This document shows, piece by piece, positions 26,833-35,517 of a DNA stretch of 64,000 nt. The stretch lies in contig NZ_QYTV02000005.1 of assembly GCF_003605385.1 (NCBI RefSeq), forward strand, positions 135,684 to 199,683, given 5' to 3'. The notes below the pieces were generated by a model. That model saw only the letters and a program-made list of their open reading frames with translations, did no database searches and had not been told where the DNA came from. Origin of the DNA: Siminovitchia acidinfaciens (lineage in GTDB: Bacteria; Bacillota; Bacilli; Bacillales; Bacillaceae_C). The translations under genes and the position numbers were made by a program. How positions within the stretch are numbered: position 1 is the first letter of the stretch; the number at the start of each line of letters is the position of its first letter.

Positions 26833-27816
26833 TTAAAATCTCGCAAGATCCCTCATCGCTTTTTCTATTTTATCCGGATTAATCATAAAATACTTTTCCA
26901 TCGTTGGTGCATAAGGCATGGCCGGCACATCAGGGCCCGCAAGCCGCTTTATAGGTGCATCCAGATCAAACAGGCACTCCTCCGCGATAATGGCGGCCAC
27001 CTCGCCAATGATGCTTCCTTCTTTATTATCTTCGGTGATAAGCAATACTTTCCCGGTTTTGGAAGCTGCTTCTACGATTGCTTCTTTATCAAGCGGATAG
27101 ATCGTACGCAAATCAACTATATGCGTACTGATTCCGTCTTTCGCAAGCTTTTCTGCAGCCTGCAGGGCCATATGGACACATAATCCATACGTTATGACAG
27201 TGATGTCATCGCCCTCCCGTTTGACGTCGGCCTTTCCAATTGGCAACACGTAATCCTCGTCGGGAACTTCACCTTTAATTAATCGATAAGCCCTTTTATG
27301 CTCAAAAAATAGTACAGGATCCTCGTCCCGGATGGCTGCTTTCAACAACCCCTTCACGTCATACGGTGTCGATGGCATGACGATTTTCAAACCTGGCTGG
27401 TTTGCAAAAATGGCCTCGACCGACTGTGAATGATAAAGAGCACCGTGGACTCCTCCGCCGTATGGCGCTCTGATGACGATCGGGCAAGACCAGTCATTAT
27501 TGGAGCGATAACGAATCCTCGCGGCTTCGGAAATAATCTGATTAATAGCGGGCATAATGAAATCTGCAAATTGCATCTCGGCAACCGGACGGTATCCATA
27601 CATTGCTGCTCCAATTCCAACCCCGGCTATAGCTGACTCTGCCAAAGGAGTATCAATTACCCTGCTCTCCCCGAACTTTTCAAATAGACCCTGGGTCGCT
27701 TTGAATACGCCGCCCTTTCTGCCGACATCCTCACCTAGGACAAAAACTTTTTCATCCCGTTCCATTTCTTCTTTTAGTGCTGCAGTAACTGCCTCTATAT
27801 ATGAAATGATTGCCAT
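26833..27816 (-). CDS. bkdAB: Branched-chain keto-acid dehydrogenase E1 beta subunit
   Basis: A 327-residue transketolase-type beta chain. Recognisable blocks are VFVLGEDVGRKGGVFKATQGL, DTPLAESAIAGVGIGAA, the phosphate/ThDP contact region YGGGVHGALYHSQSVEA with the conserved histidine, and the C-terminal VLLITEDNKEGSIIGEV. With BkdAA it decarboxylates the 2-keto acids of Val, Leu and Ile. It lies 12 bp after bkdAA and 31 bp before bkdB. Confidence 0.95.
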   Translation of the reverse strand: MAIISYIEAVTAALKEEMERDEKVFVLGEDVGRKGGVFKATQGLFEKFGESRVIDTPLAESAIAGVGIGAAMYGYRPVAEMQFADFIMPAINQIISEAARIRYRSNNDWSCPIVIRAPYGGGVHGALYHSQSVEAIFANQPGLKIVMPSTPYDVKGLLKAAIRDEDPVLFFEHKRAYRLIKGEVPDEDYVLPIGKADVKREGDDITVITYGLCVHMALQAAEKLAKDGISTHIVDLRTIYPLDKEAIVEAASKTGKVLLITEDNKEGSIIGEVAAIIAEECLFDLDAPIKRLAGPDVPAMPYAPTMEKYFMINPDKIEKAMRDLARF

Positions 27817-27828
27817 CGAGATACCCCC

Positions 27829-28827
27829 TTACTCCTTTTCATGATACACGTGCTTCATGGCATCTTCCGGCAATGCATATGGTGCTTCCTCCGCATAGTC
27901 CGTCGCCTCGTTCACCTGCTTCATGATCCGTTCATTTATTTCTTTTTCCAGTTCGTCATCCAAAATTCCGTTTTCTTTAAGATAGGAGCCGAACAAAATG
28001 ATGGGGTCCTGTTTTTTGGCTTTTTCCATTTCATCCGGTGAACGGTATGTACGGTCATCATCATCTGACGAATGTGCCGTCAGCCGGTTGCAAACTGTTT
28101 CAATCAATGTAGGCCCTTCACCATTCCGGCAACGGATTGCGGCTTCCTTCACTGCACTGTATACAACTAGCGGATCATTGCCATCTATTGTGATTCCAGG
28201 CATACCATAACCTGCCGCACGGTCAGATACTTTTTCACAGGCTAGCTGCTTTTCGACAGGGACAGAAATTGCATATTTATTATTTTCACACATAAAAATC
28301 ACCGGAAGTTTGTGGACACCGGCGAAATTAGCCCCCTCATGGAAATCCCCCTGATTTGACGAGCCTTCACCAAAAGTTACGAAAGCGACAAGATCACTGC
28401 CTTCCATACGAGCTGCCAGCGCAACCCCGACTGCATGGGGAACTTGCGTAGTAACAGGCGAAGATCCTGTGACAATTCGATTTTTCTTTTGTCCAAAATG
28501 ACCGGGCATCTGTCTTCCTCCGGAGTTCGGATCCTCCGCTTTAGCAAAGCCTGAAAGCATAATCTCTTTTGTTGTCATGCCGAAAGCAAGAACAACTCCA
28601 AGATCCCTATAGTAAGGGAGAACATAATCTTTTTCGCGGTCAAGAGCATAGGCCGCACCGACTTGTGCCGCCTCCTGGCCCTGACAAGAGATGACAAAAG
28701 GGATTTTTCCGGAACGGTTCAAAAGCCACATCCGTTCATCAATCCTGCGGGCAAGCAGCATCGTCTCATACATGCCCAATACATCATCATCGCTCAATCC
28801 AAGCTCTTTATGACGGTTTTTTGCCAT
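27829..28827 (-). CDS. bkdAA: Branched-chain keto-acid dehydrogenase E1 alpha subunit
   Basis: A 332-residue thiamine-diphosphate enzyme chain. The ThDP-binding motif runs from FGEGSSNQGDFHEGANFAGV to CENNKYAISVP. The phosphorylation-loop equivalent TAHSSDDDDRTYRS is also present. It works with BkdAB, BkdB and LpdV in the oxidative decarboxylation that feeds branched-chain acyl-CoA into membrane fatty acid primers and catabolism. A repeat of about 100 bp separates it from lpdV, so the bkd transcript is interrupted by a dispersed element. Confidence 0.95.
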   Translation of the reverse strand: MAKNRHKELGLSDDDVLGMYETMLLARRIDERMWLLNRSGKIPFVISCQGQEAAQVGAAYALDREKDYVLPYYRDLGVVLAFGMTTKEIMLSGFAKAEDPNSGGRQMPGHFGQKKNRIVTGSSPVTTQVPHAVGVALAARMEGSDLVAFVTFGEGSSNQGDFHEGANFAGVHKLPVIFMCENNKYAISVPVEKQLACEKVSDRAAGYGMPGITIDGNDPLVVYSAVKEAAIRCRNGEGPTLIETVCNRLTAHSSDDDDRTYRSPDEMEKAKKQDPIILFGSYLKENGILDDELEKEINERIMKQVNEATDYAEEAPYALPEDAMKHVYHEKE

Positions 28828-28892
28828 CCTTTCTACCTCCCTATTACAAAATAAACATTTTATATACTTGAACTAAATATTGTGCACACTTA

Positions 28893-28930
28893 GAAGCCAC
28901 CGTTGATTCCGCTACAATCGACGAATCGGG
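28893..28930 (+). repeat. Fragment of the second (MITE-like) repeat family
   Basis: AAGCCACCGTTGATTCCGCTAC resembles the core GTTGATTTCCGCTAC of the element at 8138-8213. Short and degenerate. Confidence 0.3.
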
Positions 28931-28994
28931 TTTCTAAATTTTTTCATTGTATGTTGCCCGGGCTTTTGCCAGATGAATAAATATATTTCAACTT

Positions 28995-29106
28995 ATGTAG
29001 TAAAAAATTCGATCTAGCTTCGCCGGACAAGGATGTGCTGGTGCAGAGAAGCGACAGTACTAGGAAAGCTTCTCAGTGTTGCTTTAAAGCGCACGAAGGA
29101 AAAGCA
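28995..29106 (-). repeat. Dispersed structured repeat, reverse orientation (copy 7, partial)
   Basis: Read on the minus strand it gives GCTTTTCCTTCGTGCGC, AGTACTGTCGCTTCTCTGCACC and a tail GCGAAGCTAGATC, blocks shared with the copies at 10.2 and 57.6 kb. Together with the fragment upstream it fills the 312-bp lpdV-bkdAA gap. Confidence 0.55.
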
Positions 29107-29139
29107 TGAGCTTTTTCAAAGATGGGGTGCTTTCGCTTT

Positions 29140-30564
29140 TCATATATGTATGGCGCGTCCTTCCACTGCCATGGCCGCTTCGCCCATAACTTCACTCAAT
29201 GAAGGGTGAGGGTGAACGGTTTGTGATATTTCCCATGGTGTCGCATCAAGCACGCGGGCTAGCGCTGCTTCGGAAATAAGGTCTGTTACATTCGGCCCAA
29301 TCATATGTACACCGAGAATATCATTTGTCTCCTCATCGGACACGATTTTTACAAATCCGTCGGTCTCCCCAAATACTAGAGCCTTGCCAATAGCTTGGAA
29401 AGAAAACTTTCCTGATTTTACCTTAAATCCTTTTTCCTTCGCCTCATTTTCCGTCATTCCAACACTGGCTATTTCAGGATTGCTGTATACGCATTTTGGT
29501 ACATTTTCATAAACAACAGGAGAGGGACTTTGCCCTGCAATGTGCTCAACTGCTACAATCCCTTCATGCGAGGCGGCATGAGCCAGCTGCAAGCCACCGA
29601 TGACATCGCCTATTGCATATATATGTGCTTCTTTCGTCTGATAATATTGATTTACCCCGATAAAACCATTATCGGTTTCTATTTCGGTATTTTGAAGACC
29701 GAGGTTATTCGAATTCGGCTCCCTACCGACAGAAACTAGTATCTTTTCAGCTGTAAAGACCTTTGTCTCACCTTCGATTTCAGCCGAGATGGTTGCAAAG
29801 CCTCTATCTTTCAGCAATGTTTCGGGAAGCACCTTAGCGTTGGTGACTACATTGATTTTCTTCTTTTTGAACAGGCGCTGCAATTCTTTCGAGATCTCTC
29901 GATCTTCCGCCGGCAATAATTGTTCTGCATATTCAATAATTGTCACTTCTACCCCGAAATCCGCAAGCATGGATGCCCACTCGACACCGATCACACCTCC
30001 GCCAATGATGAGCATCGACTCCGGAAGCTGATCCATCTCCAAGGCTTCATCGGATGTAAGGGTATGAATCCCATCGATTTCCAGTCCAGGCAGAGACTTT
30101 GTTCTTGAACCTGTCGCAATAATAACATTCTTTGGGATGAGCATTTCGTTTTCACTGCCGTCTGTCATTTCCACGGAAACTGTCCCGGGCAATGGCGAAA
30201 AGATGGAAGGACCCAATATTCGTCCATAGCCATCATAGACATCTATTTCGCCTTTTTTCATCAAATGTTGGACACCTTTATGCAACCTGTCAACAATAGC
30301 CGATTTTCTTTCCTGGACTTTTCTAAAATTCAAGCTTGGACTTGTTGTTTCAATCCCAAACTCTCCGCTTTGCTGTACCGTCTTGTACACTTCAGCGCTT
30401 CGAAGCAGCGCCTTACTCGGTATGCAGCCCTTATGTAAACAAGTCCCGCCTAGGGCCTCTTTTTCGACGATTGCTGTTTTTAAGCCGAGTTGTGAAGCCC
30501 GGATAGCAGCAACATAACCGCCTGTTCCTCCTCCGATGATAACCAAATCATACTCTTGAGCCAT
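29140..30564 (-). CDS. lpdV: Dihydrolipoyl dehydrogenase (E3)
   Basis: A 474-residue FAD/NAD flavoprotein disulfide reductase. FAD motif GGGTGGYVAAIRASQLG (about 11-27) is followed by the redox disulfide GGTCLHKGCIPSK (about 39-51). The NAD motif is IGGGVIGVEWASMLADFG, and the C-terminal active-site histidine lies in VHPHPSLSE. It reoxidises the lipoyl groups of BkdB. It lies between bcd and bkdAA, the same relative order as B. subtilis but without buk before it. Confidence 0.95.
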   Translation of the reverse strand: MAQEYDLVIIGGGTGGYVAAIRASQLGLKTAIVEKEALGGTCLHKGCIPSKALLRSAEVYKTVQQSGEFGIETTSPSLNFRKVQERKSAIVDRLHKGVQHLMKKGEIDVYDGYGRILGPSIFSPLPGTVSVEMTDGSENEMLIPKNVIIATGSRTKSLPGLEIDGIHTLTSDEALEMDQLPESMLIIGGGVIGVEWASMLADFGVEVTIIEYAEQLLPAEDREISKELQRLFKKKKINVVTNAKVLPETLLKDRGFATISAEIEGETKVFTAEKILVSVGREPNSNNLGLQNTEIETDNGFIGVNQYYQTKEAHIYAIGDVIGGLQLAHAASHEGIVAVEHIAGQSPSPVVYENVPKCVYSNPEIASVGMTENEAKEKGFKVKSGKFSFQAIGKALVFGETDGFVKIVSDEETNDILGVHMIGPNVTDLISEAALARVLDATPWEISQTVHPHPSLSEVMGEAAMAVEGRAIHI

Positions 30565-30638
30565 CTGTATGTCCCCCTTATTCGAGAACGGAATCTTTTT
30601 GCACGCTGATTTTGTCCGAACTCTTCGCTAAGGCCAAT

Positions 30639-31736
30639 TTATATTCTATTGTACAAAATATGTTTGTTATTAAGTAAAAATTGGCTTCTTGATTTACGTA
30701 AATTTTCGATCCGTTCCTCGGCCATCCGATCAGCGGCCATGTATGTCGGGATTCTGTCTCGTTTTGATATGTTAATCACTTTCTCAACATTATTATAAAT
30801 TGTTTCAACCTTCTTTAATGCCCGCTCTTGATTATAACCGTGAAGTTCATCTGCCACATTGATGACGCCTCCGGCATTTAACACATAATCCGGGGCATAA
30901 ACGATCCCTTTTTCATGTATCATGTCTCCATGGCGAGAATCCTTCAATTGATTGTTGGCCGAACCCGCGATCACTTTTGCCTTTAGTTGGGGGATTGTTT
31001 CATCATTGATAATCGCACCAAGCGCACAAGGAGCAAAAATATCAGCATCCACCCCGTATATATCGTTCGGATCCACAGGGTCAGCGCTGAATGCCTCTAC
31101 TGCCCTGTTGACTGCTTCTTTATTAATATCCGTCACAATCAGTTTTGCGCCTTCTTCGTGCAAATGACGGCAAAGCTCGAATGCCACGTTTCCGACCCCT
31201 TGCACAGCAACTGTCTTCCCTGCTACCGAGTTTGAACCAAAGGCCTCTTTTACAGCAGCTTTCATTCCCACAAAGCAGCCGTATGCTGTTACCGGAGAAG
31301 GATTTCCGGAAGAGCCGAATGCTGAAGATATGCCTGTGACAAAATTCGTCTCTTCATAGATCAAATCCATATCTTCAACTGTTGTACCTACATCCTCTGC
31401 CGTAATGTACCGGCCATTCAAACCTTGAATAAATCGGCCGAAGGCCCGGAACATTTCCTCGTTTTTGTCTTTCTTCGGATCCCCGATAATAACCGCTTTA
31501 CCGCCGCCAAGATTTAATCCCGCAGCAGCGTTTTTATAGGTCATTCCCCTTGCAAGGCGAAGAGCATCATTAATAGCTGCTTCTTCGCTGTCATACGTCC
31601 ACATTCTGGTGCCGCCCAGGGCCGGCCCCAACGTTGTATCGTGTATGGCTATGATTGCCTTTAATCCAGATTCCTCATCCTGGCAAAACAATAATTGTTC
31701 ATAATCATGCTTGGCCATGCTCTCAAATATTTTCAC
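30639..31736 (-). CDS. bcd: Leucine dehydrogenase (branched-chain amino acid dehydrogenase)
   Basis: A 365-residue NAD-dependent dehydrogenase of the Glu/Leu/Phe/Val family. The catalytic lysine motif is [19 protein letters not shown], and the Rossmann motif is [18 protein letters not shown] substrate-region [17 protein letters not shown] follows. It deaminates Leu, Ile and Val to the keto acids used by the BKD complex encoded downstream. The GTG start is preceded by GGGGTGA and agrees with the N-terminus of homologues. The first residues [20 protein letters not shown] align closely with B. subtilis Bcd as I recall it. Confidence 0.95.
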   Translation of the reverse strand: MKIFESMAKHDYEQLLFCQDEESGLKAIIAIHDTTLGPALGGTRMWTYDSEEAAINDALRLARGMTYKNAAAGLNLGGGKAVIIGDPKKDKNEEMFRAFGRFIQGLNGRYITAEDVGTTVEDMDLIYEETNFVTGISSAFGSSGNPSPVTAYGCFVGMKAAVKEAFGSNSVAGKTVAVQGVGNVAFELCRHLHEEGAKLIVTDINKEAVNRAVEAFSADPVDPNDIYGVDADIFAPCALGAIINDETIPQLKAKVIAGSANNQLKDSRHGDMIHEKGIVYAPDYVLNAGGVINVADELHGYNQERALKKVETIYNNVEKVINISKRDRIPTYMAADRMAEERIENLRKSRSQFLLNNKHILYNRI

Positions 31737-31903
31737 AAACTCACCCCGTCTTCGTCTTGTTTTATTATCAATATCTATATTGGTTGTATTGACTGGTAAA
31801 AAGTGAAATTGAAACAGAAGCCGCCCCAGAGGAGTTGCAAAAAAAAATCATACAGCTCCCAAGTATATTATTTCACAATTGATTGTAGCGAAAAGCGCGA
31901 TGC

Positions 31904-31931
31904 TTGACAAATGATACCGATAGGATATGAT
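31904..31931 (+). promoter_or_regulatory. Sigma-A promoter of yqzF
   Basis: TTGACA (31904-31909), 16 bases, TATGAT (31926-31931), followed by AAGGAG nine bases before the yqzF ATG. Confidence 0.65.
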
Positions 31932-31964
31932 TTTTTTGAAGTATTTATTATTAAGGAGATTTAA

Positions 31965-32207
31965 ATGGTTCGAATTATCGCACTCATCCTGTTGCTTCTG
32001 CCAGGCATTTTGGCCGGCTATGGAATAAAGTTAATGAGGGATATGCTTTTCGGTGTTTTACAGCCTCCCTTTCCCTATTTATGGCTGCAATTTCTTGGAG
32101 GGCTGATCTTCTTCATCATTGGTTTAGGCTTTATTGGCGGATTCATTTTACATCGGGATAGAAAAAGAAATAAAGTTCAAGACAGATTCAAAAAAAGGGA
32201 ACATTAA
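31965..32207 (+). CDS. yqzF: DUF2627 membrane protein YqzF
   Basis: An 80-residue protein with two membrane helices: about 3-22 (IIALILLLLPGILAGYGIKL) and 42-66 (WLQFLGGLIFFIIGLGFIGGFIL). A proline-rich linker (QPPFPYLW) separates them, and a basic tail follows (HRDRKRNKVQDRFKKRE). It matches the DUF2627 family encoded beside yqiK and the bkd genes in B. subtilis. Function unknown. It has its own promoter and ribosome site and is convergent with yqiK. Confidence 0.82.
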   Translation: MVRIIALILLLLPGILAGYGIKLMRDMLFGVLQPPFPYLWLQFLGGLIFFIIGLGFIGGFILHRDRKRNKVQDRFKKREH

Positions 32208-32232
32208 GAAAAGCGCAAGCGCCGGAGCGGTG
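32207..32232 (+). repeat. Minimal fragment of the dispersed repeat
   Basis: AAGAAAAGCGCAAGCGCCGGAG immediately after the yqzF stop matches the 5' arm of the family (AAGCGCAAGCGCC) joined directly to GGAG, as if the interior had been deleted. Confidence 0.45.
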
Positions 32233-32243
32233 CACTATTGCAC

Positions 32244-32277
32244 AATAAAAGATCTGCTAAATTGCAGATCTTTTATT
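32244..32277. terminator. Bidirectional terminator between yqzF and yqiK
   Basis: AATAAAAGATCTGC and GCAGATCTTTTATT form a perfect 14-bp stem around TAAATT, with T-rich flanks on both strands. The yqiK stop overlaps its edge. Confidence 0.85.
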
Positions 32278-33004
32278 AATATTGCTCCCTTAACCGAAAT
32301 GCCCTCCCTGGAAAATCAGTGATAATTGCCGAGCAACTGATGGCAAATAGCCTCTTCATATCACTTTCTTTATTGACTGTATAAGGCCTGACAGCAACAC
32401 CGCAATCCATTGCAGCAAGTATTTCCTGATCGGATATTGTTTTCAATTTGGGATGGATTCCGCTTGCACCTAGAGACACTGCATAGTCCCACGGTTTGTA
32501 TAATGCCTCATTGTATAATGGGGCCGTCTCTATAACCGGATCTATCTCTTTACAAAGGACGAGCGACTTGTGATTGAAAGAGGAAATTAGCACCCGCTTT
32601 TCCAGAGAAAATTCATTTACGAGCGCGATGACCATTTCCTCCATTCCTTTATATGGATTGACCGCATTTTTCAACTCAATGTTGCATAAAAGGTTATTAC
32701 CTTCCAGCCATAAAAACACTTCCCGCAAAGACGGAATCCGACAGCTTTTTTTGAAAAAATGAAGGGAGTGGTAGTTGGCTTTCAACTTGGATAATTCGCT
32801 GAACGTCATCTCATTAACATAGCCGCTCCCATTCGTCGTCCTGTCGACTGTAAGATCATGGATCACCGCAATTTCACCATCGGCAGTCAACTGTACATCC
32901 AGTTCAATGCCGTCCGCCCCAGCTTTTTCCGCTGCGATAAATGCTTCCATCGTATTTTCCGGGTGAGTGCCGGCCGATCCACGATGTGCCAGAATAAACG
33001 TCAT
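32276..33004 (-). CDS. yqiK: Glycerophosphodiester phosphodiesterase (YqiK)
   Basis: A 242-residue TIM-barrel GDPD-family enzyme. Catalytic residues are visible: LAHRGSAGTHPENTMEAF (first histidine and arginine), GADGIELDVQLTADGEIAVIHD (Glu-x-Asp metal ligands and second histidine) and CNIELKN. It hydrolyses glycerophosphodiesters to glycerol-3-phosphate and an alcohol. No signal peptide, so it acts in the cytosol. Located next to spo0A as in B. subtilis. Confidence 0.92.
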   Translation of the reverse strand: MTFILAHRGSAGTHPENTMEAFIAAEKAGADGIELDVQLTADGEIAVIHDLTVDRTTNGSGYVNEMTFSELSKLKANYHSLHFFKKSCRIPSLREVFLWLEGNNLLCNIELKNAVNPYKGMEEMVIALVNEFSLEKRVLISSFNHKSLVLCKEIDPVIETAPLYNEALYKPWDYAVSLGASGIHPKLKTISDQEILAAMDCGVAVRPYTVNKESDMKRLFAISCSAIITDFPGRAFRLREQY

Positions 33005-33095
33005 CTGCCCACCACCTAAAACAAGGATATTTACATCATACCCTTTTTAGGTAGCATATGCGCAACAACATGACTTAGCCAGCATAGAACACTTT

Positions 33096-33878
33096 TTATG
33101 AGGCCTTATGTTCGAGCCTGAGCTTGTCTGCAACCATTGCGATAAATTCACTATTAGTCGGTTTTGCCTTTGACATGCTGACCGTATACCCGAACAAAGA
33201 AGAGATGGCATCAATGTTTCCTCTGCTCCAGGCAACTTCTATGGCATGCCGGATAGCTCTCTCAACACGGCTTGCAGTTGTGTTGAATTTTTTCGCGATG
33301 TCTGGATAAAGAACCTTTGTGATAGCACCCAATAGCTCAATATCGTGGTAAACCATGGATATCGCTTCCCGAAGATATAAATAGCCTTTGATATGCGCTG
33401 GGACACCGATTTCGTGAATAACTGATGTGATGCTTGCTTCAAGGTTTTGGGGTTTCTTATCTTCCTGGGTTCTTGATGGCGGGGTTGACTTAAAAGAGCG
33501 TTTGCCTTTTTCACTGACACTCCGAATGTGACTCGCCAAATATTCCATATCAAACGGCTTTAAGATGAAATACGAAGCACCAAGTTCCACTGCCTTTGTC
33601 GTTACATCTTCTTGGCCAAAAGCCGTTAACATGATCACATGAGGGAAGCGTATATTCGAATTCCGTAATCTTTCAAGAACTCCAAGCCCATCCAGGTGCG
33701 GCATTATTATATCCAATACCAGGACATCAGGCTCTACCTTTTCCAATAGATTCAAACATTCCTGACCATTGTGAGCGGTTCCAACAACCTCAATATCCGC
33801 TTGGTTTGACATATAATCCTCTAATAAAGAAACAAGTTCACGGTTATCATCAGCTAGCATAACTTTTATTTTATTCAA
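33096..33878 (-). CDS. spo0A: Sporulation master regulator Spo0A
   Basis: A 260-residue response regulator. The receiver domain has the acidic pair ADDN (about 9-12), the phosphorylated aspartate at residue 56 in [13 protein letters not shown], and the lysine in FILKPFD. The C-terminal DNA-binding domain ends with the recognition helix region [22 protein letters not shown] and a [19 protein letters not shown] tail. Phosphorylated Spo0A binds 0A boxes (TGTCGAA) and starts sporulation. TTG start at 33878 follows GGGGAGG with seven bases spacing. An upstream 0A box and sigma-H-like promoter suggest the usual positive feedback. Confidence 0.97.
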   Translation of the reverse strand: MNKIKVMLADDNRELVSLLEDYMSNQADIEVVGTAHNGQECLNLLEKVEPDVLVLDIIMPHLDGLGVLERLRNSNIRFPHVIMLTAFGQEDVTTKAVELGASYFILKPFDMEYLASHIRSVSEKGKRSFKSTPPSRTQEDKKPQNLEASITSVIHEIGVPAHIKGYLYLREAISMVYHDIELLGAITKVLYPDIAKKFNTTASRVERAIRHAIEVAWSRGNIDAISSLFGYTVSMSKAKPTNSEFIAMVADKLRLEHKAS

Positions 33879-33939
33879 TTCTCTTCCTCCCCATTTGTAA
33901 AAAAAGAATAATGAATCCATTGCCTATATTCTACCAAAC

Positions 33940-33968
33940 AAATACGCCAATGAAAGTTAAATTCCTTT
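33940..33968 (-). promoter_or_regulatory. Candidate sigma-H promoter of spo0A
   Basis: Minus strand: AAAGGAATT (33960-33968), 11 bases, GGCGTATTT (33940-33948). This fits RnAGGAwWW-N11-RnnGAATww with one mismatch (GTAT for GAAT), 62 bases upstream of the spo0A start. Confidence 0.45.
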
Positions 33969-34064
33969 AAAATCTTTTAAAATAAGGAAAAAACCTAATA
34001 AATCCTTTTATTTGCTATTTTTTTCAACTACATTCGTCATTTTTTGATAATTACTACTACGTTT

Positions 34065-34071
34065 TGTCGAA
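34065..34071 (+). promoter_or_regulatory. 0A box (Spo0A-binding site) upstream of spo0A
   Basis: TGTCGAA is an exact match to the 0A box core. A one-mismatch site, TGACGAA on the minus strand at 34033-34039, lies between it and the predicted promoter. Confidence 0.5.
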
Positions 34072-34084
34072 ATTTCTTTATACG

Positions 34085-34113
34085 AATAAAAAAGAGGGCT
34101 TGTCGCCCCCTTT
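34085..34113 (-). terminator. Terminator of spoIVB
   Basis: GGGGGC-GACAA-GCCCTC followed by TTTTTTAT on the minus strand, directly after the spoIVB stop. It isolates spo0A from recN-spoIVB transcription. Confidence 0.8.
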
Positions 34114-35398
34114 AACCTACTTTATCCAATTTCCGCTGTTCGTAAATATCTATGCCAGCCTCGTGAAGCATCCATTCAATATGAACACCGTATCCGGAAG
34201 TAGGATCATTTACAAATACATGAGTGACTGCTCCAACCAGCTTACCGTCTTGAATAATTGGGCTGCCGCTCATCCCCTGAACAATCCCCCCGGTTTTCTT
34301 CAAAAGTTCCTTGTCGGTTACTTTAATGACCATGCCTTTTGTTGCTGGGAATTTTTGTGGAATGGTGCTGACAATCTCAATATCATAAGGCTCCACTTGG
34401 TTTCCTTCAACAACAGTCAGAATTTTGGCAGGACCTTCCTTTACTTGGTGGGACAAACCAATTGGCATTTGCTTGTCCAATGATCCATTTTTAATGTCTT
34501 TCTTTAGCTTTCCGAATATCCCGAATGGGCTGTTTAACGAAATGTCTCCTATTACCTCACGGTTTCCTGAAAAACGCGCCAGCTTTTCGCCGGGGTTTCC
34601 ATTTTTCCCTTTTTCGATAGCTGTTACCGTAGATTTTACAATTTGTCCATTTTCAACCAGAATCGGTTTTTTTGTATCAATGTCTGAAATGACGTGGCCC
34701 AATGCCCCGTATTTTTTTGTTTTTGGGTCATAAAATGTCATCGTGCCTATTCCGGCAGCCGAGTCTCTAATATATAATCCCAATTTAAATTCTTTTTCTT
34801 TTTCATCCTTCAGCGGGAGTAACTTTGTTTGGAATTGCTCCTTTTCACGCTGTACAGTTAAATCAAGCGCTTTTCCGCTCTTTCCCGCTTCTTCCACAAA
34901 TGGTGCCACCTGTTCCATTTTTTCAATCTTTTTTCCGTTGATTTTCGTAATAATGTCCCCTACCTGTATACCTGCATCCTCTCCTGGTGATCCTTTATGG
35001 TCAGCTGTTGTTACAAGATGGTGGCCGACAACAAGTACTCCAAGCGTATTGAGCCTTACACCGATGGATTGACCACCAGGGAAGACCTTGAAATTTTTGA
35101 GGACGTTAACATCAACCTTTTTGACAGGCAATCCTGCAATTTGAAGGAATAGTTCATCCTTCCCAGGTGCTTCCGCTGTTAATGAAACAGATTGTGCTTG
35201 TTCCGAATACGAGAAGCTTTCAAAGGAATCTGCCATGGCAGTAACAACTTTGTCTTTAGGGATGACATGCTCCTGCCCTTCCAGCAATGTGATATTTGCC
35301 GGGATTTTTATATATTGTTGAAAAGGCTTGGAAAAGCCTAGAAGTAGAAGTGAAACAAGGAGAATTCCACCTGCCAGCTGTCTGAGTCGATCTTTCAT
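34112..35398 (-). CDS. spoIVB: SpoIVB serine peptidase (sigma-K checkpoint)
   Basis: A 428-residue forespore-secreted S55 peptidase. An N-terminal membrane anchor (about 9-25, [17 protein letters not shown]) is followed by a PDZ domain (about 130-210, [23 protein letters not shown]). The catalytic domain has the histidine in [11 protein letters not shown] and the serine in [23 protein letters not shown], given here as [10 protein letters not shown]. It crosses to the intermembrane space and cleaves SpoIVFA, releasing pro-sigma-K processing. It lies between recN and spo0A, the classic arrangement. Confidence 0.95.
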   Translation of the reverse strand: MKDRLRQLAGGILLVSLLLLGFSKPFQQYIKIPANITLLEGQEHVIPKDKVVTAMADSFESFSYSEQAQSVSLTAEAPGKDELFLQIAGLPVKKVDVNVLKNFKVFPGGQSIGVRLNTLGVLVVGHHLVTTADHKGSPGEDAGIQVGDIITKINGKKIEKMEQVAPFVEEAGKSGKALDLTVQREKEQFQTKLLPLKDEKEKEFKLGLYIRDSAAGIGTMTFYDPKTKKYGALGHVISDIDTKKPILVENGQIVKSTVTAIEKGKNGNPGEKLARFSGNREVIGDISLNSPFGIFGKLKKDIKNGSLDKQMPIGLSHQVKEGPAKILTVVEGNQVEPYDIEIVSTIPQKFPATKGMVIKVTDKELLKKTGGIVQGMSGSPIIQDGKLVGAVTHVFVNDPTSGYGVHIEWMLHEAGIDIYEQRKLDKVG

Positions 35399-35517
35399 AA
35401 GTCCATTTTCACTCTCCTCGCCTTCTAGTCCACAGTTATAATTTGACCTCTTAAGCGGGCATTTATAACCGGGAGCGGAAAAAAAAGATGACCAAAGGAG
35501 GATAGGATTACAAACTT

